This document shows, in pieces, positions 22,661 to 31,790 of a stretch of 64,000 bases of DNA. Source of the DNA: DASZGL01 sp035938875 (GTDB lineage: Bacteria; Chloroflexota; Dormibacteria; Aeolococcales; Aeolococcaceae); NCBI GenBank assembly GCA_035938875.1, contig DASZGL010000006.1:1-64000 (forward strand), in the 5' to 3' direction. How positions within the stretch are numbered: the first letter of the stretch is position 1; the number at the start of each line of letters is the position of its first letter. Made by a program: the position numbers and the translations under genes. The notes beneath the pieces are model-generated. The model had not been told where the DNA came from and searched no databases. It saw only the letters and a list, made by a program, of their open reading frames with translations.

Positions 22661-23797
22661 CTACGCTGAAGCGGTCAGGCTGCCGTGGCGGATGCCGCCG
22701 TGGGTGAAGGTCGGCGCGGTGCCGGGATTGAGGCGATTCGCGGTCAGCTCGCTCGACGGCATGTACTGGAGGAAGCGCGTGTCGCGGGCGCTGCGGTCGA
22801 CGATCGCCTTCTCCTTGACCAGCGAGTTGTACTGCTGCGCCGTGGCCTCGATAGTGTTGGCGTTGAGCACCACCTCCTGGCCCCACGTCTCGCTGAACCG
22901 GCGAAGGCCCGGGATGCGGCTGTGCTCCGGCGTCAGGCACTCGGCGGCCACGGCGTTCTCGCTGCTCGCCCATATGCCGCTCTGTGTGTTCAGCACAAGC
23001 GAGTGATTGCCGATGGTGTGCCCCGGAGTTGCCAGCAGCGCCACACCGGGACCGAGCTGGATGTCGCCGTCGATCGCCATGATGGCGTCGCTGCGCAGGT
23101 CGGTGTAGGTGTCGGGCTGGTACCAGGGACGCTGCAGCGGGTGCAGGTCCTTGAGCGCCTCCAGCTCTGACCGTTGGACGATCAGCTTGGCCTTGGCGAA
23201 GACCGGGTCGAGCGGCCGCGCTGGCGATATGTCCGCCGCCGGACTGTTGGTGCCGATCCAGCGACGCACGTCCTGGGTGTGGAGGTGGTCGAAGGTCAGG
23301 TAGTCGACGTCCTCGGGCCCAATGCCGAGCATGCGCAGGTGATCGCCCACGGTGCCCGCGTAACGGACCAGCATCCCCTGGATGCGCTGAGGAAGTCGCT
23401 CCGTGTTCTTCGCCATGCGCGCGAAGTACGGGGTGTTGGCGCCGAGCTCGACGTCGCTCGGCTCGAAGAGCAGGGTGCGTGGCTTGCCGTCTGGATCACG
23501 CCAGCGGATGACGACGAGTCGGTTGGTGATGGTGATGTACGGCGCCGGCGAGAGATGCGCGCGGAAGAGTCCGAAACGCGTCGGATAGGGAAGGCTGACC
23601 AGGTCGAATGTGCCGACGTAGTCAGGGGTTCCCGTGCTCGCGAACCATTCACGAAAACGCGGCGCCGCCTCGTTGATCAGCCGCAGCTGAGTGCCCGGTT
23701 GGCGCTCCGCGTCCGCGTTGGCGAAATGGTCGATGCGTCGAAATCCGTCAGCTAGAGCGCCACCCGAATGACGGGGCGCATCGGTCAGAGTGGTCAT
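22661..23797 (-). CDS. metallo-beta-lactamase-fold hydrolase with altered metal motif
   Basis: 378 residues from ATG at 23797, with AGGAG 8 nt upstream. The fold is indicated by DVDYLTFDHLHTQDVRRW in the place of the HxHxDH metal motif, followed by GVALLATPGHTIGNHSLVL with the second His. The first motif reads HLHTQD instead of HxHxDH, so one metal site may be changed or lost. No signal peptide. Substrate unknown. Divergent from the Pro-rich membrane-protein operon. Confidence 0.82.
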   Translation of the reverse strand: MTTLTDAPRHSGGALADGFRRIDHFANADAERQPGTQLRLINEAAPRFREWFASTGTPDYVGTFDLVSLPYPTRFGLFRAHLSPAPYITITNRLVVIRWRDPDGKPRTLLFEPSDVELGANTPYFARMAKNTERLPQRIQGMLVRYAGTVGDHLRMLGIGPEDVDYLTFDHLHTQDVRRWIGTNSPAADISPARPLDPVFAKAKLIVQRSELEALKDLHPLQRPWYQPDTYTDLRSDAIMAIDGDIQLGPGVALLATPGHTIGNHSLVLNTQSGIWASSENAVAAECLTPEHSRIPGLRRFSETWGQEVVLNANTIEATAQQYNSLVKEKAIVDRSARDTRFLQYMPSSELTANRLNPGTAPTFTHGGIRHGSLTASA

Positions 23798-23836
23798 GCG
23801 GATCTCCTGGGGGGACTGCGCCGGGATGCGCGAGTG

Positions 23837-23845
23837 CACAATGTA
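23837..23845. promoter_or_regulatory. overlapping divergent -10-like boxes
   Basis: CACAAT on the plus strand (23837-23842) lies 10 nt before the ATG at 23853. The overlapping TACATT on the minus strand (23840-23845) lies about 42 nt before the ATG at 23797, which has its own ribosome site. Expression in the two directions may exclude each other. Confidence 0.35.
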
Positions 23846-23852
23846 GCGCTGT

Positions 23853-25154
23853 ATGCAGACCGGGGATATGCCGCCCCCGCAGCCACCTGACAGCGCGGGC
23901 GGTGAGGCCTCGGATCGTGCCGACGGCGGTGGCGGGGCACCCCAGCCCGGCGCCACTCCCGCGCCCCCGCAACAGGGCTACCCACCGCCGCCCGCCGGCT
24001 ACCCACCGCCGCCCGCCGGCTATCCGCCACCGCCGCCCGGATACCCACCACCGCCCCCCGGATACCCGCCGCCGCCGCCCGGATACCCGCCGCCCGGTGG
24101 ATGGAACCCCTACCCGCCACCACCGGGCGGATGGAACCCCTGGCATCCCTACCCGCCACCGCCGGGCGGATGGAACCCCTACCCGCCGCCGCCGGGCTGG
24201 GCGCCCTACGGTCCCCATCCCGGCTGGGCCGCAGGCGGTCAGGGCGCCGTCGGGCACGGTCGCTACCGGGCGCGCGGCGTCGCCGAGCTGATCGATGCCG
24301 CCTTCAGTCTCTACCGGCGCAACTTTTTGCTCGTCGCCTCCATCGTTGCCGTCGCCCAGGTTCCCTATGCCGTGCTCCATTTCATCGGCGCCCGCGTCGC
24401 CGGGATCCCCACGCTGCTGACCTCGTTCTCGGCGCTGTTCAACAGCTCGCAGCACGCAGCGACCGTCGACAATCGCACTGAGGTTCAGCTCGCTTCGGCG
24501 TTGCTCTCCGCGGTCAACACGGTGATCGTCGGCCCCATCGTCCTCGCTGCCGTCGCCGTCGCGGTGAGCAACATCTACCGCGACCGCACCTCCGATCTCT
24601 CGGGCAGTTACCGCAGCATCGTGCCCCGGCTCCTCGCCCTGCTCACCGTCGGGATCGCCCTCGGTGTGATCGCGGCTCCCGAGCTGATCGCCTCGGTGAC
24701 CCTGGATCCGACGACGCCGGCCAATCCGACGCCGGAACAGACCGCCTCGGCCGGTTCGGCCGCGCTGATCATCGGCCTCTTCCTGCTTCTCTCCGGTGTT
24801 GGTCAGGTGTGTCTCGCCCTGGCTGTTCCGGCGATCGTCTATGAAGGTGCATCCGGCATTCGCGGTATCGCCCGAAGCTGGCAGCTGATCAAAGGCGCCT
24901 TCTGGCGCACCGTCGGCGTCGTCGTGCTCCTCGCCATCCTCGTCGCCATCGTCACCCTGGTCAGCTATCTCGTCCTCGACCTGCCGAGCAACGCGTTGCG
25001 CGGTGACGTCGCGCTTGCCTATGACGTCGTCGCGCAGGCGGTCTCGACGATCATCGCCACACCGATCTCGTTGATCACCATCACGCTGCTCTACTTCGAT
25101 CGCCGTATCCGCCGCGAGGCATTCGACCTCGAGATGCTCACCGCCACGCTGTGA
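23853..25154 (+). CDS. Pro/Gly-rich N-terminus membrane protein, first gene of MoxR/DUF58 operon
   Basis: 433 residues. The first 140 residues are Pro-, Gly- and Tyr-rich with about five GYPPPPx heptads followed by GGWNPYPPPP-type units, probably cytosolic and disordered. The rest has about six membrane segments, beginning ELIDAAFSLYRRNFLLVASI, resembling the membrane domain of glycerophosphodiester phosphodiesterase-like proteins (no catalytic domain). The stop overlaps the next gene (GTGA). As I recall, mycobacteria have a comparable Pro-rich membrane protein at the front of the moxR2 cluster. Confidence 0.85.
   Translation: MQTGDMPPPQPPDSAGGEASDRADGGGGAPQPGATPAPPQQGYPPPPAGYPPPPAGYPPPPPGYPPPPPGYPPPPPGYPPPGGWNPYPPPPGGWNPWHPYPPPPGGWNPYPPPPGWAPYGPHPGWAAGGQGAVGHGRYRARGVAELIDAAFSLYRRNFLLVASIVAVAQVPYAVLHFIGARVAGIPTLLTSFSALFNSSQHAATVDNRTEVQLASALLSAVNTVIVGPIVLAAVAVAVSNIYRDRTSDLSGSYRSIVPRLLALLTVGIALGVIAAPELIASVTLDPTTPANPTPEQTASAGSAALIIGLFLLLSGVGQVCLALAVPAIVYEGASGIRGIARSWQLIKGAFWRTVGVVVLLAILVAIVTLVSYLVLDLPSNALRGDVALAYDVVAQAVSTIIATPISLITITLLYFDRRIRREAFDLEMLTATL
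23976..24200 (+). repeat. coding tandem repeat (21-bp GYPPPPx units and GGWNPYPPPP units)
   Basis: In-frame Pro-rich repeats inside the preceding gene. Units near the left end are almost identical in DNA (two consecutive copies), later ones have diverged. Confidence 0.9.
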
Positions 25155-25894
25155 CAGAGCGTCGTCCCGGACGCCTCCGCACAGCAGTGGTCGCGGTCAT
25201 CGCCCTGGGGTTCAGCGGCGCGGCGACAACCGCGGTGGTTGCGTCGGAGCTCACTTCGTCACCACCCGCCGTCCAGAGCCAGACCGCGGCTGACGACAGC
25301 CGTGCTCGCCAGCTCCTCCACGACGTCTACCAGCGGCCTGAATTCCGCGATCTTGACCAGAACGGTGACAACGTCATCGCCTCGTCGCTGCGCCGGTTCG
25401 CCGGCTGGCTGGTGGACAACACCGTCAACCGACTTGGCCGGACGCTCAGCCTGCTGCTGGGATCGGTGGTGCTGCTGCTGGTCCTGCTGCTGGCCATGCG
25501 ACGGCTCGCCGCTTCGTCGGCGAGACGCGAGGTGCACGCCATCGACGGTGGCGGCGCGGGCGGCGACGACCCCGACGCCGAGTGGTCGCTGGCCGAGGCC
25601 GCCGCGGCCCGCGGCGATCACCGTGAGGCGGTGCGCCGGGCCTTTCGCAGCGCGCTGCTCACCGTGGCGTTGCGTGGAAGGATGACGGTCAACCCCGCCT
25701 GGACCACACGCGAGCTGCTCGCCCGCGCCGCTGGTGACGCCGATCTCGTCGCCGCGCTCGCTCCGGCGGCGGCGCTGTTCGACCGCGCCTGGTACTCGAA
25801 GCATGAACCCGGCGAAGCGGAGTGGGTGACGATGCGCGAGCGCTGCCAGACCATCAGGCGGCTCGCCGGCCGAGGCGTCGAGGCTGCGGCATGA
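25151..25894 (+). CDS. DUF4129 domain membrane protein
   Basis: 247 residues. N-terminal membrane helix (AVVAVIALGFSGAATTAVVA), an extracellular loop, a second helix (LSLLLGSVVLLLVLLLAM), then a cytosolic DUF4129-type domain (AAAARGDHREAVRRAFRSAL, then MTVNPAWTTRELLARA, ALFDRAWYS). Such domains accompany MoxR, DUF58 and transglutaminase genes and are often fused to TgpA-like proteins. Overlaps both neighbours by four bases. Confidence 0.87.
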   Translation: MTERRPGRLRTAVVAVIALGFSGAATTAVVASELTSSPPAVQSQTAADDSRARQLLHDVYQRPEFRDLDQNGDNVIASSLRRFAGWLVDNTVNRLGRTLSLLLGSVVLLLVLLLAMRRLAASSARREVHAIDGGGAGGDDPDAEWSLAEAAAARGDHREAVRRAFRSALLTVALRGRMTVNPAWTTRELLARAAGDADLVAALAPAAALFDRAWYSKHEPGEAEWVTMRERCQTIRRLAGRGVEAAA

Positions 25895-27066
25895 GACGCG
25901 TGTCCGCGCCGGTCCTGGCGTTGACGGTGTCGCTGCTGGTCCTCGCCGTCCTCGCCGTGCTCGGCGGCGCTCCGGGATCCAACCGCGATGATCCCTCGTC
26001 GCGCAACGCCGGACGCGGAGGAACTCTGGCGATGTACCTCTGGCTGGGCGGTGACACCGGCCTTGGCTTCGACGTCCATCGCGTCAGCGGATCCTTCGAC
26101 CTGAACGGCAGCGACGTGCTGATCATCGACCAGCCCACCGTCGACCTCAGTGACGCCGACGTTGACGCCGTGCTCGCCTTCGTCCGCGACGGCGGTGAGC
26201 TCATCATCGCCGGCGATGCCACGAGCAGCAATCGCACGTTCGATCTGTTCACGCGTCTGGGTGCCATCCCCGAGGTGGCCATCGCCGGGGGAACTGCGCA
26301 CCCCGTTCAGCAGATCGATCCTGCCGGTCGCGTGCACGACATCCCGCTGGCCGACAACACCATCGCCTTTCGTCCCTCGACGGAGTCCACCGCGCTGCTC
26401 GCCTCCAACGGCTCGACGGTGATGACGTCGACGCAGATGGGCAGCGGCAGCGCCTACGTCCTGGGCAGCCCGTATCCATTCAGCAACCTCGGGCTCCGCG
26501 CCGACTCAGCGGTGCGCAGCGACGCCTACGCGCTGGTGTTGACGCTTCTCGAACGCGCCCGCGGTGGTCGCATCGCCTTCGACGAGTTCCATCACGGCGA
26601 GGGCAGTTCGAGCACCGGGGCCGCGGCGATCTTCTACGGATCGGTGGGCCTCGCCTGCTTGCTGGCGGCGCTGGTCGTCTTCGTCTACATCGCGCTCAGC
26701 GGCAGGCGGCTCGGCCGGTCTGTGCCCGCGGGCGATGCCACCCGAGTGCCCAGCGCCGGCGAGTTCGTCGAGGCGATGGCGCATCTCTATGAGCGCTCGC
26801 GATTGCGCGGACCTGTCGCCGAGCGCTACGCGGCAGAGCTCAAAGAACGCGTCGCTGCGGTCAGTGGCGTCGATCATCACCTCGACGATGCGGCCTTCGT
26901 CGCCGCCCTCGCCGGATACGGAGACGAACGCGTCGTCGCGGTCCGCGACGCGCTGGCGTATGCGCGCGCCATGGCCCAATCACAACCGCGTGACGCCGAT
27001 CTGCTCAGCCTGGCGCGGCACGTCGACGCCGTCGAGCAGCAGTGGACCGCCGGCGCTGCACGGTGA
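25891..27066 (+). CDS. DUF4350 domain membrane protein
   Basis: 391 residues from ATG overlapping the previous stop (ATGA). An N-terminal membrane helix (APVLALTVSLLVLAVLAVL), an external region resembling a glutamine-amidotransferase-like DUF4350 fold (DVLIIDQPTVDLSDADVDAV, GGELIIAGDAT), a second helix (LACLLAALVVFVYIALSG) and a helical cytosolic C-terminus. Known only as a companion of MoxR ATPase operons; function unknown. Confidence 0.86.
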   Translation: MRRVSAPVLALTVSLLVLAVLAVLGGAPGSNRDDPSSRNAGRGGTLAMYLWLGGDTGLGFDVHRVSGSFDLNGSDVLIIDQPTVDLSDADVDAVLAFVRDGGELIIAGDATSSNRTFDLFTRLGAIPEVAIAGGTAHPVQQIDPAGRVHDIPLADNTIAFRPSTESTALLASNGSTVMTSTQMGSGSAYVLGSPYPFSNLGLRADSAVRSDAYALVLTLLERARGGRIAFDEFHHGEGSSSTGAAAIFYGSVGLACLLAALVVFVYIALSGRRLGRSVPAGDATRVPSAGEFVEAMAHLYERSRLRGPVAERYAAELKERVAAVSGVDHHLDDAAFVAALAGYGDERVVAVRDALAYARAMAQSQPRDADLLSLARHVDAVEQQWTAGAAR

Positions 27067-28052
27067 CGGAGCCGAGCCCACCCGGCCTACCATCGCCCGC
27101 AATGACCAGGGCCGAGGACCTTCGCGCCGCGCTGCACGGCTCGGTGAGCCGGGCGATCGTCGGCCAGAGCCAGGTCCTCGATGGGCTGATGCTGGCTCAG
27201 CTGGTGGGCGGCCACGTTCTCCTCGAGGGTGTGCCCGGCACCGCCAAGACGCTGATGGCGCGCTGCATCGCGGCGGCGACCGAGGCCCGTTTCAAGCGGG
27301 TGCAGTTCACCCCCGACCTGCTGCCGTCGGACATCATCGGCACCAGCGTCTATCGCGCCGACTCGGCGACCTTCGAGTTCCGTCAGGGACCGATCTTCAC
27401 CGACATCCTGCTGGCGGACGAGATCAACCGGGCGCCGGCGAAGACCCAGGCCGCCCTGCTGGAGGCGATGGAGGAGCGGCAGGTGACCGCCGACGGCGTG
27501 CGCATGCCCCTGGGTGACCGCTTCATGGTGATCGCCACGCAGAACCCGGTGGAATTCGAGGGAACCTATCCCCTTCCCGAGGCGCAGCTCGACCGCTTCT
27601 TCGTCAAGCTCGAGGTCGCCGTCCCCGATGGCGAGGCCGAGGCTGAGCTGCTGCGTCGCGTCGATCAAGGCTTCGATCCCCTCGATCTTCCCGGCGCCGG
27701 GGTTTCCGTCGTGGTTGACGAGAACAGCCTGGTCGCGGCGCGAGCCGAGATCGATGCGGTGACCGTCAGTGACAGCATGATCGGGTACGTGTCGGCGCTC
27801 TGCCAGGCGACGCGGACATCGCCGGACCTGAGCCTTGGTGCCAGCCCCCGAGGCGCCATCTTCCTGCTGCTCGGCGCCAAGGCGCTGGCCGCGTGCAGCG
27901 GCCGCGACTATGTCGTCCCCGAGGACGTCAAGGACCTGAGCATCCCCGTGCTCCGCCATCGCCTGGTGCGACGCCACGAGGCCGAGATGCAGGGGGTCAG
28001 CGAGGTCGCCGCGGTGGAACGCGCCGTCAACCGGGTCGCGGTGCCGCGATGA
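27063..28052 (+). CDS. MoxR-family AAA ATPase
   Basis: 329 residues if it starts at the GTG overlapping the previous stop codon (GTGA); an ATG at 27102 is an alternative. Walker A GVPGTAKTLMARC, Walker B ILLADEINRAPAKTQAAL, sensor-1 region ATQNPVEFEGTYPLPEAQLDRF. MoxR ATPases act as chaperones for maturation or insertion of partner complexes, typically with the von Willebrand-like DUF58 protein encoded next to them, as here. Confidence 0.94.
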   Translation: MTEPSPPGLPSPAMTRAEDLRAALHGSVSRAIVGQSQVLDGLMLAQLVGGHVLLEGVPGTAKTLMARCIAAATEARFKRVQFTPDLLPSDIIGTSVYRADSATFEFRQGPIFTDILLADEINRAPAKTQAALLEAMEERQVTADGVRMPLGDRFMVIATQNPVEFEGTYPLPEAQLDRFFVKLEVAVPDGEAEAELLRRVDQGFDPLDLPGAGVSVVVDENSLVAARAEIDAVTVSDSMIGYVSALCQATRTSPDLSLGASPRGAIFLLLGAKALAACSGRDYVVPEDVKDLSIPVLRHRLVRRHEAEMQGVSEVAAVERAVNRVAVPR

Positions 28053-29338
28053 CTCGCCGCGGTGCGGGGCTGTTGCTCGCACCGCTGGTGCTGGTGCTGC
28101 TTGGCGCCTCGCGCAGCGAGTTGCTCGGCGTCGGGCTGGCTTTGTTCGCGCTGGCCGCGGTGGCGGTGATCGTCGACGGCAGGCGGGCGCCCGGCCGCGA
28201 CCGGCTGCGCGTCACCCGTGAGCACGACGCCATCTTCTCTGTGGGACGGCCCAACGTGGTCCGCCTGCACATCGAGGTCAGCGGCGTCAGCGCACCGGCC
28301 ATCGTCCGTGACGAGCATCCGCCACAGATGCCGGCGTCGGTCGAGACGATCCACACCAAAGTACCCGCCGAGGTGGAATACGTGATCACCCCGCCGGCGC
28401 GCGGAATTCGCGAGTTCGGCCACACCGTCGTTCGCGTCACCGGCCCGTGGGGCCTTGGTCAGCGTCAGCTTCGCCTCGGCGAGCCCGGTCCGGCGCGGGT
28501 CGACCCCGACCTCAGCGCGGTGCAGGAGTACGAGGCGCTGGCGCGGCGGGGACAGCTCGCCGAAATGGGAGTCCGCCACGTTCGACGGCCCGGTGAGGGC
28601 ACAGAGTTCGAACGTGTCCGTGACGCGAACCCCGACGACCCGCTGCGCGCCATCAACTGGAAGGCCACGGCGCGGACCGGCAGGCTCATGGTCTCGGAGC
28701 TGATCCCCGAGCGATCCCAGCCGGTGATCATCGCGCTCGACCACGGCCGCCTGATGGGGGTGGGCGCCGGTGCGCTGACCAAGCTCGACCACTCGATCAA
28801 CGCCGCGCTGCTCCTGGTCAACGTCGCGCTCCGATTCGGCGATCGAGCGGGATTGCTCAGCTTCGACGACCACGTCACGGCGACGCTCGTGCCTCGCGCC
28901 GGGCGCAGTCAGCTGCGCGCCTTCCTCGATGTGGTGCAGCCGCTTCGTGCCGGCTCGACGGAAGCGGACTACGACGAGGCCTTTGCGTTTCTCAGTGGTT
29001 GGCAGCAACGCCGCGCCCTCGTGGCGATCTTCACCGACGTTCTCGACCCCGACCAGGGAGCGGCTCTGCTGCGTCAGTGCGCCCGTCTGCGCCGGCGCCA
29101 CCTGCCGCTGGTGATCACAGTTCGTGACCCCGCGCTCGATGACGCCGTCCGCCAGCGGCCGGCAGACGCCACCGGCGTGTACGCGCGCGCTGTCGCCGGC
29201 TCAGTGCTCGACGACCGCGCCGCGACGCTGCGCATGTTGCAGCTCAGCGGTATCGACACCCTCGACGCCGACGCCCGCAGCCTGTCACCGCGACTGGTCA
29301 ATCGCTACCTGGAGCTGAAGGCCCGCGCGCGCTTGTGA
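28049..29338 (+). CDS. DUF58 domain protein (MoxR partner)
   Basis: 429 residues from ATG overlapping the MoxR stop (ATGA). Two N-terminal hydrophobic helices, a beta-rich region (GPWGLGQRQLRLGEPGPARV), then the DUF58 signature ERVRDANPDDPLRAINWKAT and a von Willebrand A-like part (PVIIALDHGRLMGVG). The usual partner of MoxR. Last gene of the five-gene operon; the facing DUF4389 gene ends 21 bp downstream. Confidence 0.92.
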   Translation: MTRRGAGLLLAPLVLVLLGASRSELLGVGLALFALAAVAVIVDGRRAPGRDRLRVTREHDAIFSVGRPNVVRLHIEVSGVSAPAIVRDEHPPQMPASVETIHTKVPAEVEYVITPPARGIREFGHTVVRVTGPWGLGQRQLRLGEPGPARVDPDLSAVQEYEALARRGQLAEMGVRHVRRPGEGTEFERVRDANPDDPLRAINWKATARTGRLMVSELIPERSQPVIIALDHGRLMGVGAGALTKLDHSINAALLLVNVALRFGDRAGLLSFDDHVTATLVPRAGRSQLRAFLDVVQPLRAGSTEADYDEAFAFLSGWQQRRALVAIFTDVLDPDQGAALLRQCARLRRRHLPLVITVRDPALDDAVRQRPADATGVYARAVAGSVLDDRAATLRMLQLSGIDTLDADARSLSPRLVNRYLELKARARL

Positions 29339-29359
29339 CGCCCGCCGGCGCCGGGGCGG

Positions 29360-29812
29360 TCAGTTCTTGAGCTGGAACGGCGGGTACTGGTCGGTGAGGC
29401 CGAACATCCAGGCGAGCAAGCGCGTGTTCCAGCGGATGTAGCCACCGACGAACGCATAGCCCCACTTCGGGTAGTGACCGGTGAGCAGCACGATCAGCCA
29501 CAGGAACAGCTGGGTCAGGAGCACCAGGATCTGGAGCACGTAGACCACGATGATGTGGGGGATGATCATGATCAGCCGAGCAAGGATGCCCAGCAGCGGG
29601 ATGGCGAACAATCGCTTGTTGTGCACCGGTCGCAGGAAGAGCACGCTCACCGGGTAGGTGGGTGCGCCGCCCATCCACTCGGGAGCAGCCGTTGGCGCGG
29701 GTGGCGGTGCTGGCGGAGGCGCTGCGTAGGTCTGCGGCGGTGGTGGTGCACTCGGGGTCGGCGGAGGCGGCGAGGCCCCCTCAGGCGGCTCTGGCGGCAT
29801 CGACGACACCAT
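29360..29812 (-). CDS. DUF4389 domain membrane protein
   Basis: 150 residues. A Pro/Ala-rich N-terminus of about 45 residues, then a DUF4389-like membrane part with two closely spaced helices (LLGILARLIMIIPHIIVVYV and LQILVLLTQLFLWLIVLLTG) followed by YPKWGYAFVGGYIRWNTRLLAW. The function of DUF4389 is unknown. It lies between ispH and the MoxR operon, convergent with the latter. Confidence 0.85.
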   Translation of the reverse strand: MVSSMPPEPPEGASPPPPTPSAPPPPQTYAAPPPAPPPAPTAAPEWMGGAPTYPVSVLFLRPVHNKRLFAIPLLGILARLIMIIPHIIVVYVLQILVLLTQLFLWLIVLLTGHYPKWGYAFVGGYIRWNTRLLAWMFGLTDQYPPFQLKN

Positions 29813-29891
29813 CGTCCTCCCATGGCACGCAAAGGCGGTGCGGCGCGAGTGTACGGCCGCCGGACGGTGCGCGGGCGGGTTTGCCCGTTGC

Positions 29892-30785
29892 TTAGTTCGC
29901 GGCCGCCGGAGCTTGATCCGGCATCGCCTCCAGGGCGGCGATCACTGCGCGCGTCAACTGTGTCGGCGTCGACGCTCCGGCGGTGACGCCGACGCGACGC
30001 ATCCCGGCGAACCACGCGGGATCGAGCTCCGAGGCGTTGTCGACGAGGTGGGCTGGTCGCCCGGCCCGCTCCTCGACGACCTGAACGAGTCGCCGGCTGT
30101 TGCTGCTTCGCCGGCTGCCGACGACGACGACGCAGTCGACATCGCGGGCCGCCGCCACCGCAGCCTCCTGGCGCTCCTGCGTCGCCAGGCAGATCTCGTT
30201 GTGGACGTCGATGTCGGGGAAGCGTTCGGCGAGGCGGTCGATGATCGCCTTGGTGTCCCACACCGACAGCGTGGTCTGGCAGGTCACCGCGAGCTTCGTC
30301 CCCGCCGGGTAATCCAGCTCGTCGACCTCCTCGATCCTCTCGATGAGGCGCGTGTGCGCAGGAGCGACGCCGAGCACGCCCTCCGGCTCGGGATGGCCGC
30401 GTTTGCCGATGTAGATCACCTCGTTGCCTTCGTCAACGAGGCGTCGCACCAGGGCGTGTGTCCTGGTGACGTCACTGCAGGTCGCGTCGACGGTGTGAAA
30501 ACCGCGCCGCTTGGCTTCGTCGACGACCGCAGGCGAGACACCGTGCGCGGTGAAGATCACGGTGCCGCCATCGGCGACGCGTTGCAGTCCCTCGAGTCGG
30601 TCGGGAGCGTCGATGAGACGGACGCCGTGCTCCTCGAGCTCGCGGGTGACATGCTCGTTGTGCACCAGCAGTCCGATCATGGTGATCGGCTCTCCAGCGC
30701 GCTCGGCGCCGGCGCGTTTGGCCATGCGAATCGCCTCGACGACACCGTGGCAGTAGCCGCGCGGCGAGATGCGGATGACCTCCAT
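29892..30785 (-). CDS. ispH: 4-hydroxy-3-methylbut-2-enyl diphosphate reductase
   Basis: Last enzyme of the MEP isoprenoid pathway, making IPP and DMAPP with a [4Fe-4S] cluster. 297 residues. The three cluster cysteines are in GYCHGV (12), ATCSDV (103) and EICLAT (199). Also seen: LVHNEHVTRELEEHG with the conserved His, HGVSP, the catalytic Glu in GKRGHPEPEG, GSRRSSNSRRL and VTAGASTP. No other MEP gene is in the window. Confidence 0.97.
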   Translation of the reverse strand: MEVIRISPRGYCHGVVEAIRMAKRAGAERAGEPITMIGLLVHNEHVTRELEEHGVRLIDAPDRLEGLQRVADGGTVIFTAHGVSPAVVDEAKRRGFHTVDATCSDVTRTHALVRRLVDEGNEVIYIGKRGHPEPEGVLGVAPAHTRLIERIEEVDELDYPAGTKLAVTCQTTLSVWDTKAIIDRLAERFPDIDVHNEICLATQERQEAAVAAARDVDCVVVVGSRRSSNSRRLVQVVEERAGRPAHLVDNASELDPAWFAGMRRVGVTAGASTPTQLTRAVIAALEAMPDQAPAAAN

Positions 30786-30792
30786 GTCACCC

Positions 30793-30798
30793 AGTGTA
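30793..30798 (-). promoter_or_regulatory. -10-like box of ispH
   Basis: TACACT on the minus strand, 7 nt before the ATG; fits a leaderless transcript. Confidence 0.45.
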
Positions 30799-30800
30799 CG

Positions 30801-31790
30801 TCAGGCGGGCGTGACCCTCTCCAGCGACATTTGTGGCCTGCTGCGCTGTGGCCTGCCAGCGAGCAGCAGCCAGGAGTACAGCAGGATGGCGCTGGCAACG
30901 CCGATGAAGTACTTGGCAGCCTCAGGCAGTCCGCTCGGCGAGATGTACCCCTCGATGATGCCGGCTATGACCAGCAGGGACGCGGCGCCGACAGCGAGTC
31001 CGACCGCGCGCCCCGAGACTCGCGACAGCGAGTCGGCTCGGCTGAGCAGTCCCGGGCGGAGCACGGCATCACCGAGCATCAGTCCGGTGGCCCCGGCGAA
31101 GATGATGACGCTGAGCTCGATGACGCCGTGGGGCACGATGAAAGACCAGAAGGGAAGGTCGAATCCGTCGCGATGCACCGCCGCGGCCAGCGTGCCCAGC
31201 GTCCAGCCGTTGAGCAGCAGGACGTACACCGTCGGCAGTCCCAGGAGCGCGCCGCCGGCGAAGCACAGCAGCGCGACCCGTATGTTGTTCTGGATGATGA
31301 ATCCCGCGGTGAAGCCGGCGTTGTCGAGCCCGCCGGTGGGGACCTCGCCCCGGGCCATCTGGTCGAACAGCGAATGGGGGATCAGCGTCGCCGCCAGGTC
31401 AGGACGTAGTGCGACCGCCAACCAGCCCGCCAGCACGCCCGCCAAGCTGAGGACAAGGCTGGCAACAACGTATATCTTGGCGGCGCGAAAGGCGCGCGGC
31501 AGACCGGTGGCGTAGAAGGACGGCAGCGAGCCCAGGCGCAACGGCGACCCGCGGTAGAGCAGGGGATGGGCGCGGGCGCACAGCCCGTTGAGGTACTCGG
31601 TGATGTCCTCGTCGGGAAAGTCACGACGAGCGATGGCGAGGTCGCTGACCGACCGCCGGTAGAGGATGCCGAAACGCTCGAGGTCTTTCGCCGAGACGTC
31701 GCGGAGGGCGCCGCCGCGGGCGGTGGCGATGCAGCGCTCCAGCTCCTGCCATCCCTGCTGACGCCGCAGCACGAAGGTGTCGATGGTCAT
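30801..31790 (-). CDS. SpoIIM-like (stage II sporulation protein M family) membrane protein
   Basis: 329 residues from an ATG overlapping the RDD gene's stop (ATGA). A soluble N-terminal part of about 100 residues (TFVLRRQQGWQELERCIATA, RDFPDEDITEYLNGLCARAH) is followed by five or so membrane helices, including NNIRVALLCFAGGALLGLPT and PHGVIELSVIIFAGATGLML, typical of the SpoIIM/DUF95 family. These proteins occur with RDD and MoxR/DUF58 genes in non-sporulating Actinobacteria, so the name does not imply sporulation. Confidence 0.9.
   Translation of the reverse strand: MTIDTFVLRRQQGWQELERCIATARGGALRDVSAKDLERFGILYRRSVSDLAIARRDFPDEDITEYLNGLCARAHPLLYRGSPLRLGSLPSFYATGLPRAFRAAKIYVVASLVLSLAGVLAGWLAVALRPDLAATLIPHSLFDQMARGEVPTGGLDNAGFTAGFIIQNNIRVALLCFAGGALLGLPTVYVLLLNGWTLGTLAAAVHRDGFDLPFWSFIVPHGVIELSVIIFAGATGLMLGDAVLRPGLLSRADSLSRVSGRAVGLAVGAASLLVIAGIIEGYISPSGLPEAAKYFIGVASAILLYSWLLLAGRPQRSRPQMSLERVTPA

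Noticed and set aside
23976..24200. CRISPR-like or intergenic repeat array
   Set aside because: The repeats are in frame within one gene and encode a Pro-rich tail; units are contiguous without spacers.
30801..31790. Evidence of endospore formation from a SpoIIM-like gene
   Set aside because: SpoIIM-family proteins are widespread beside RDD and MoxR genes in non-sporulating bacteria; no other sporulation gene is present.
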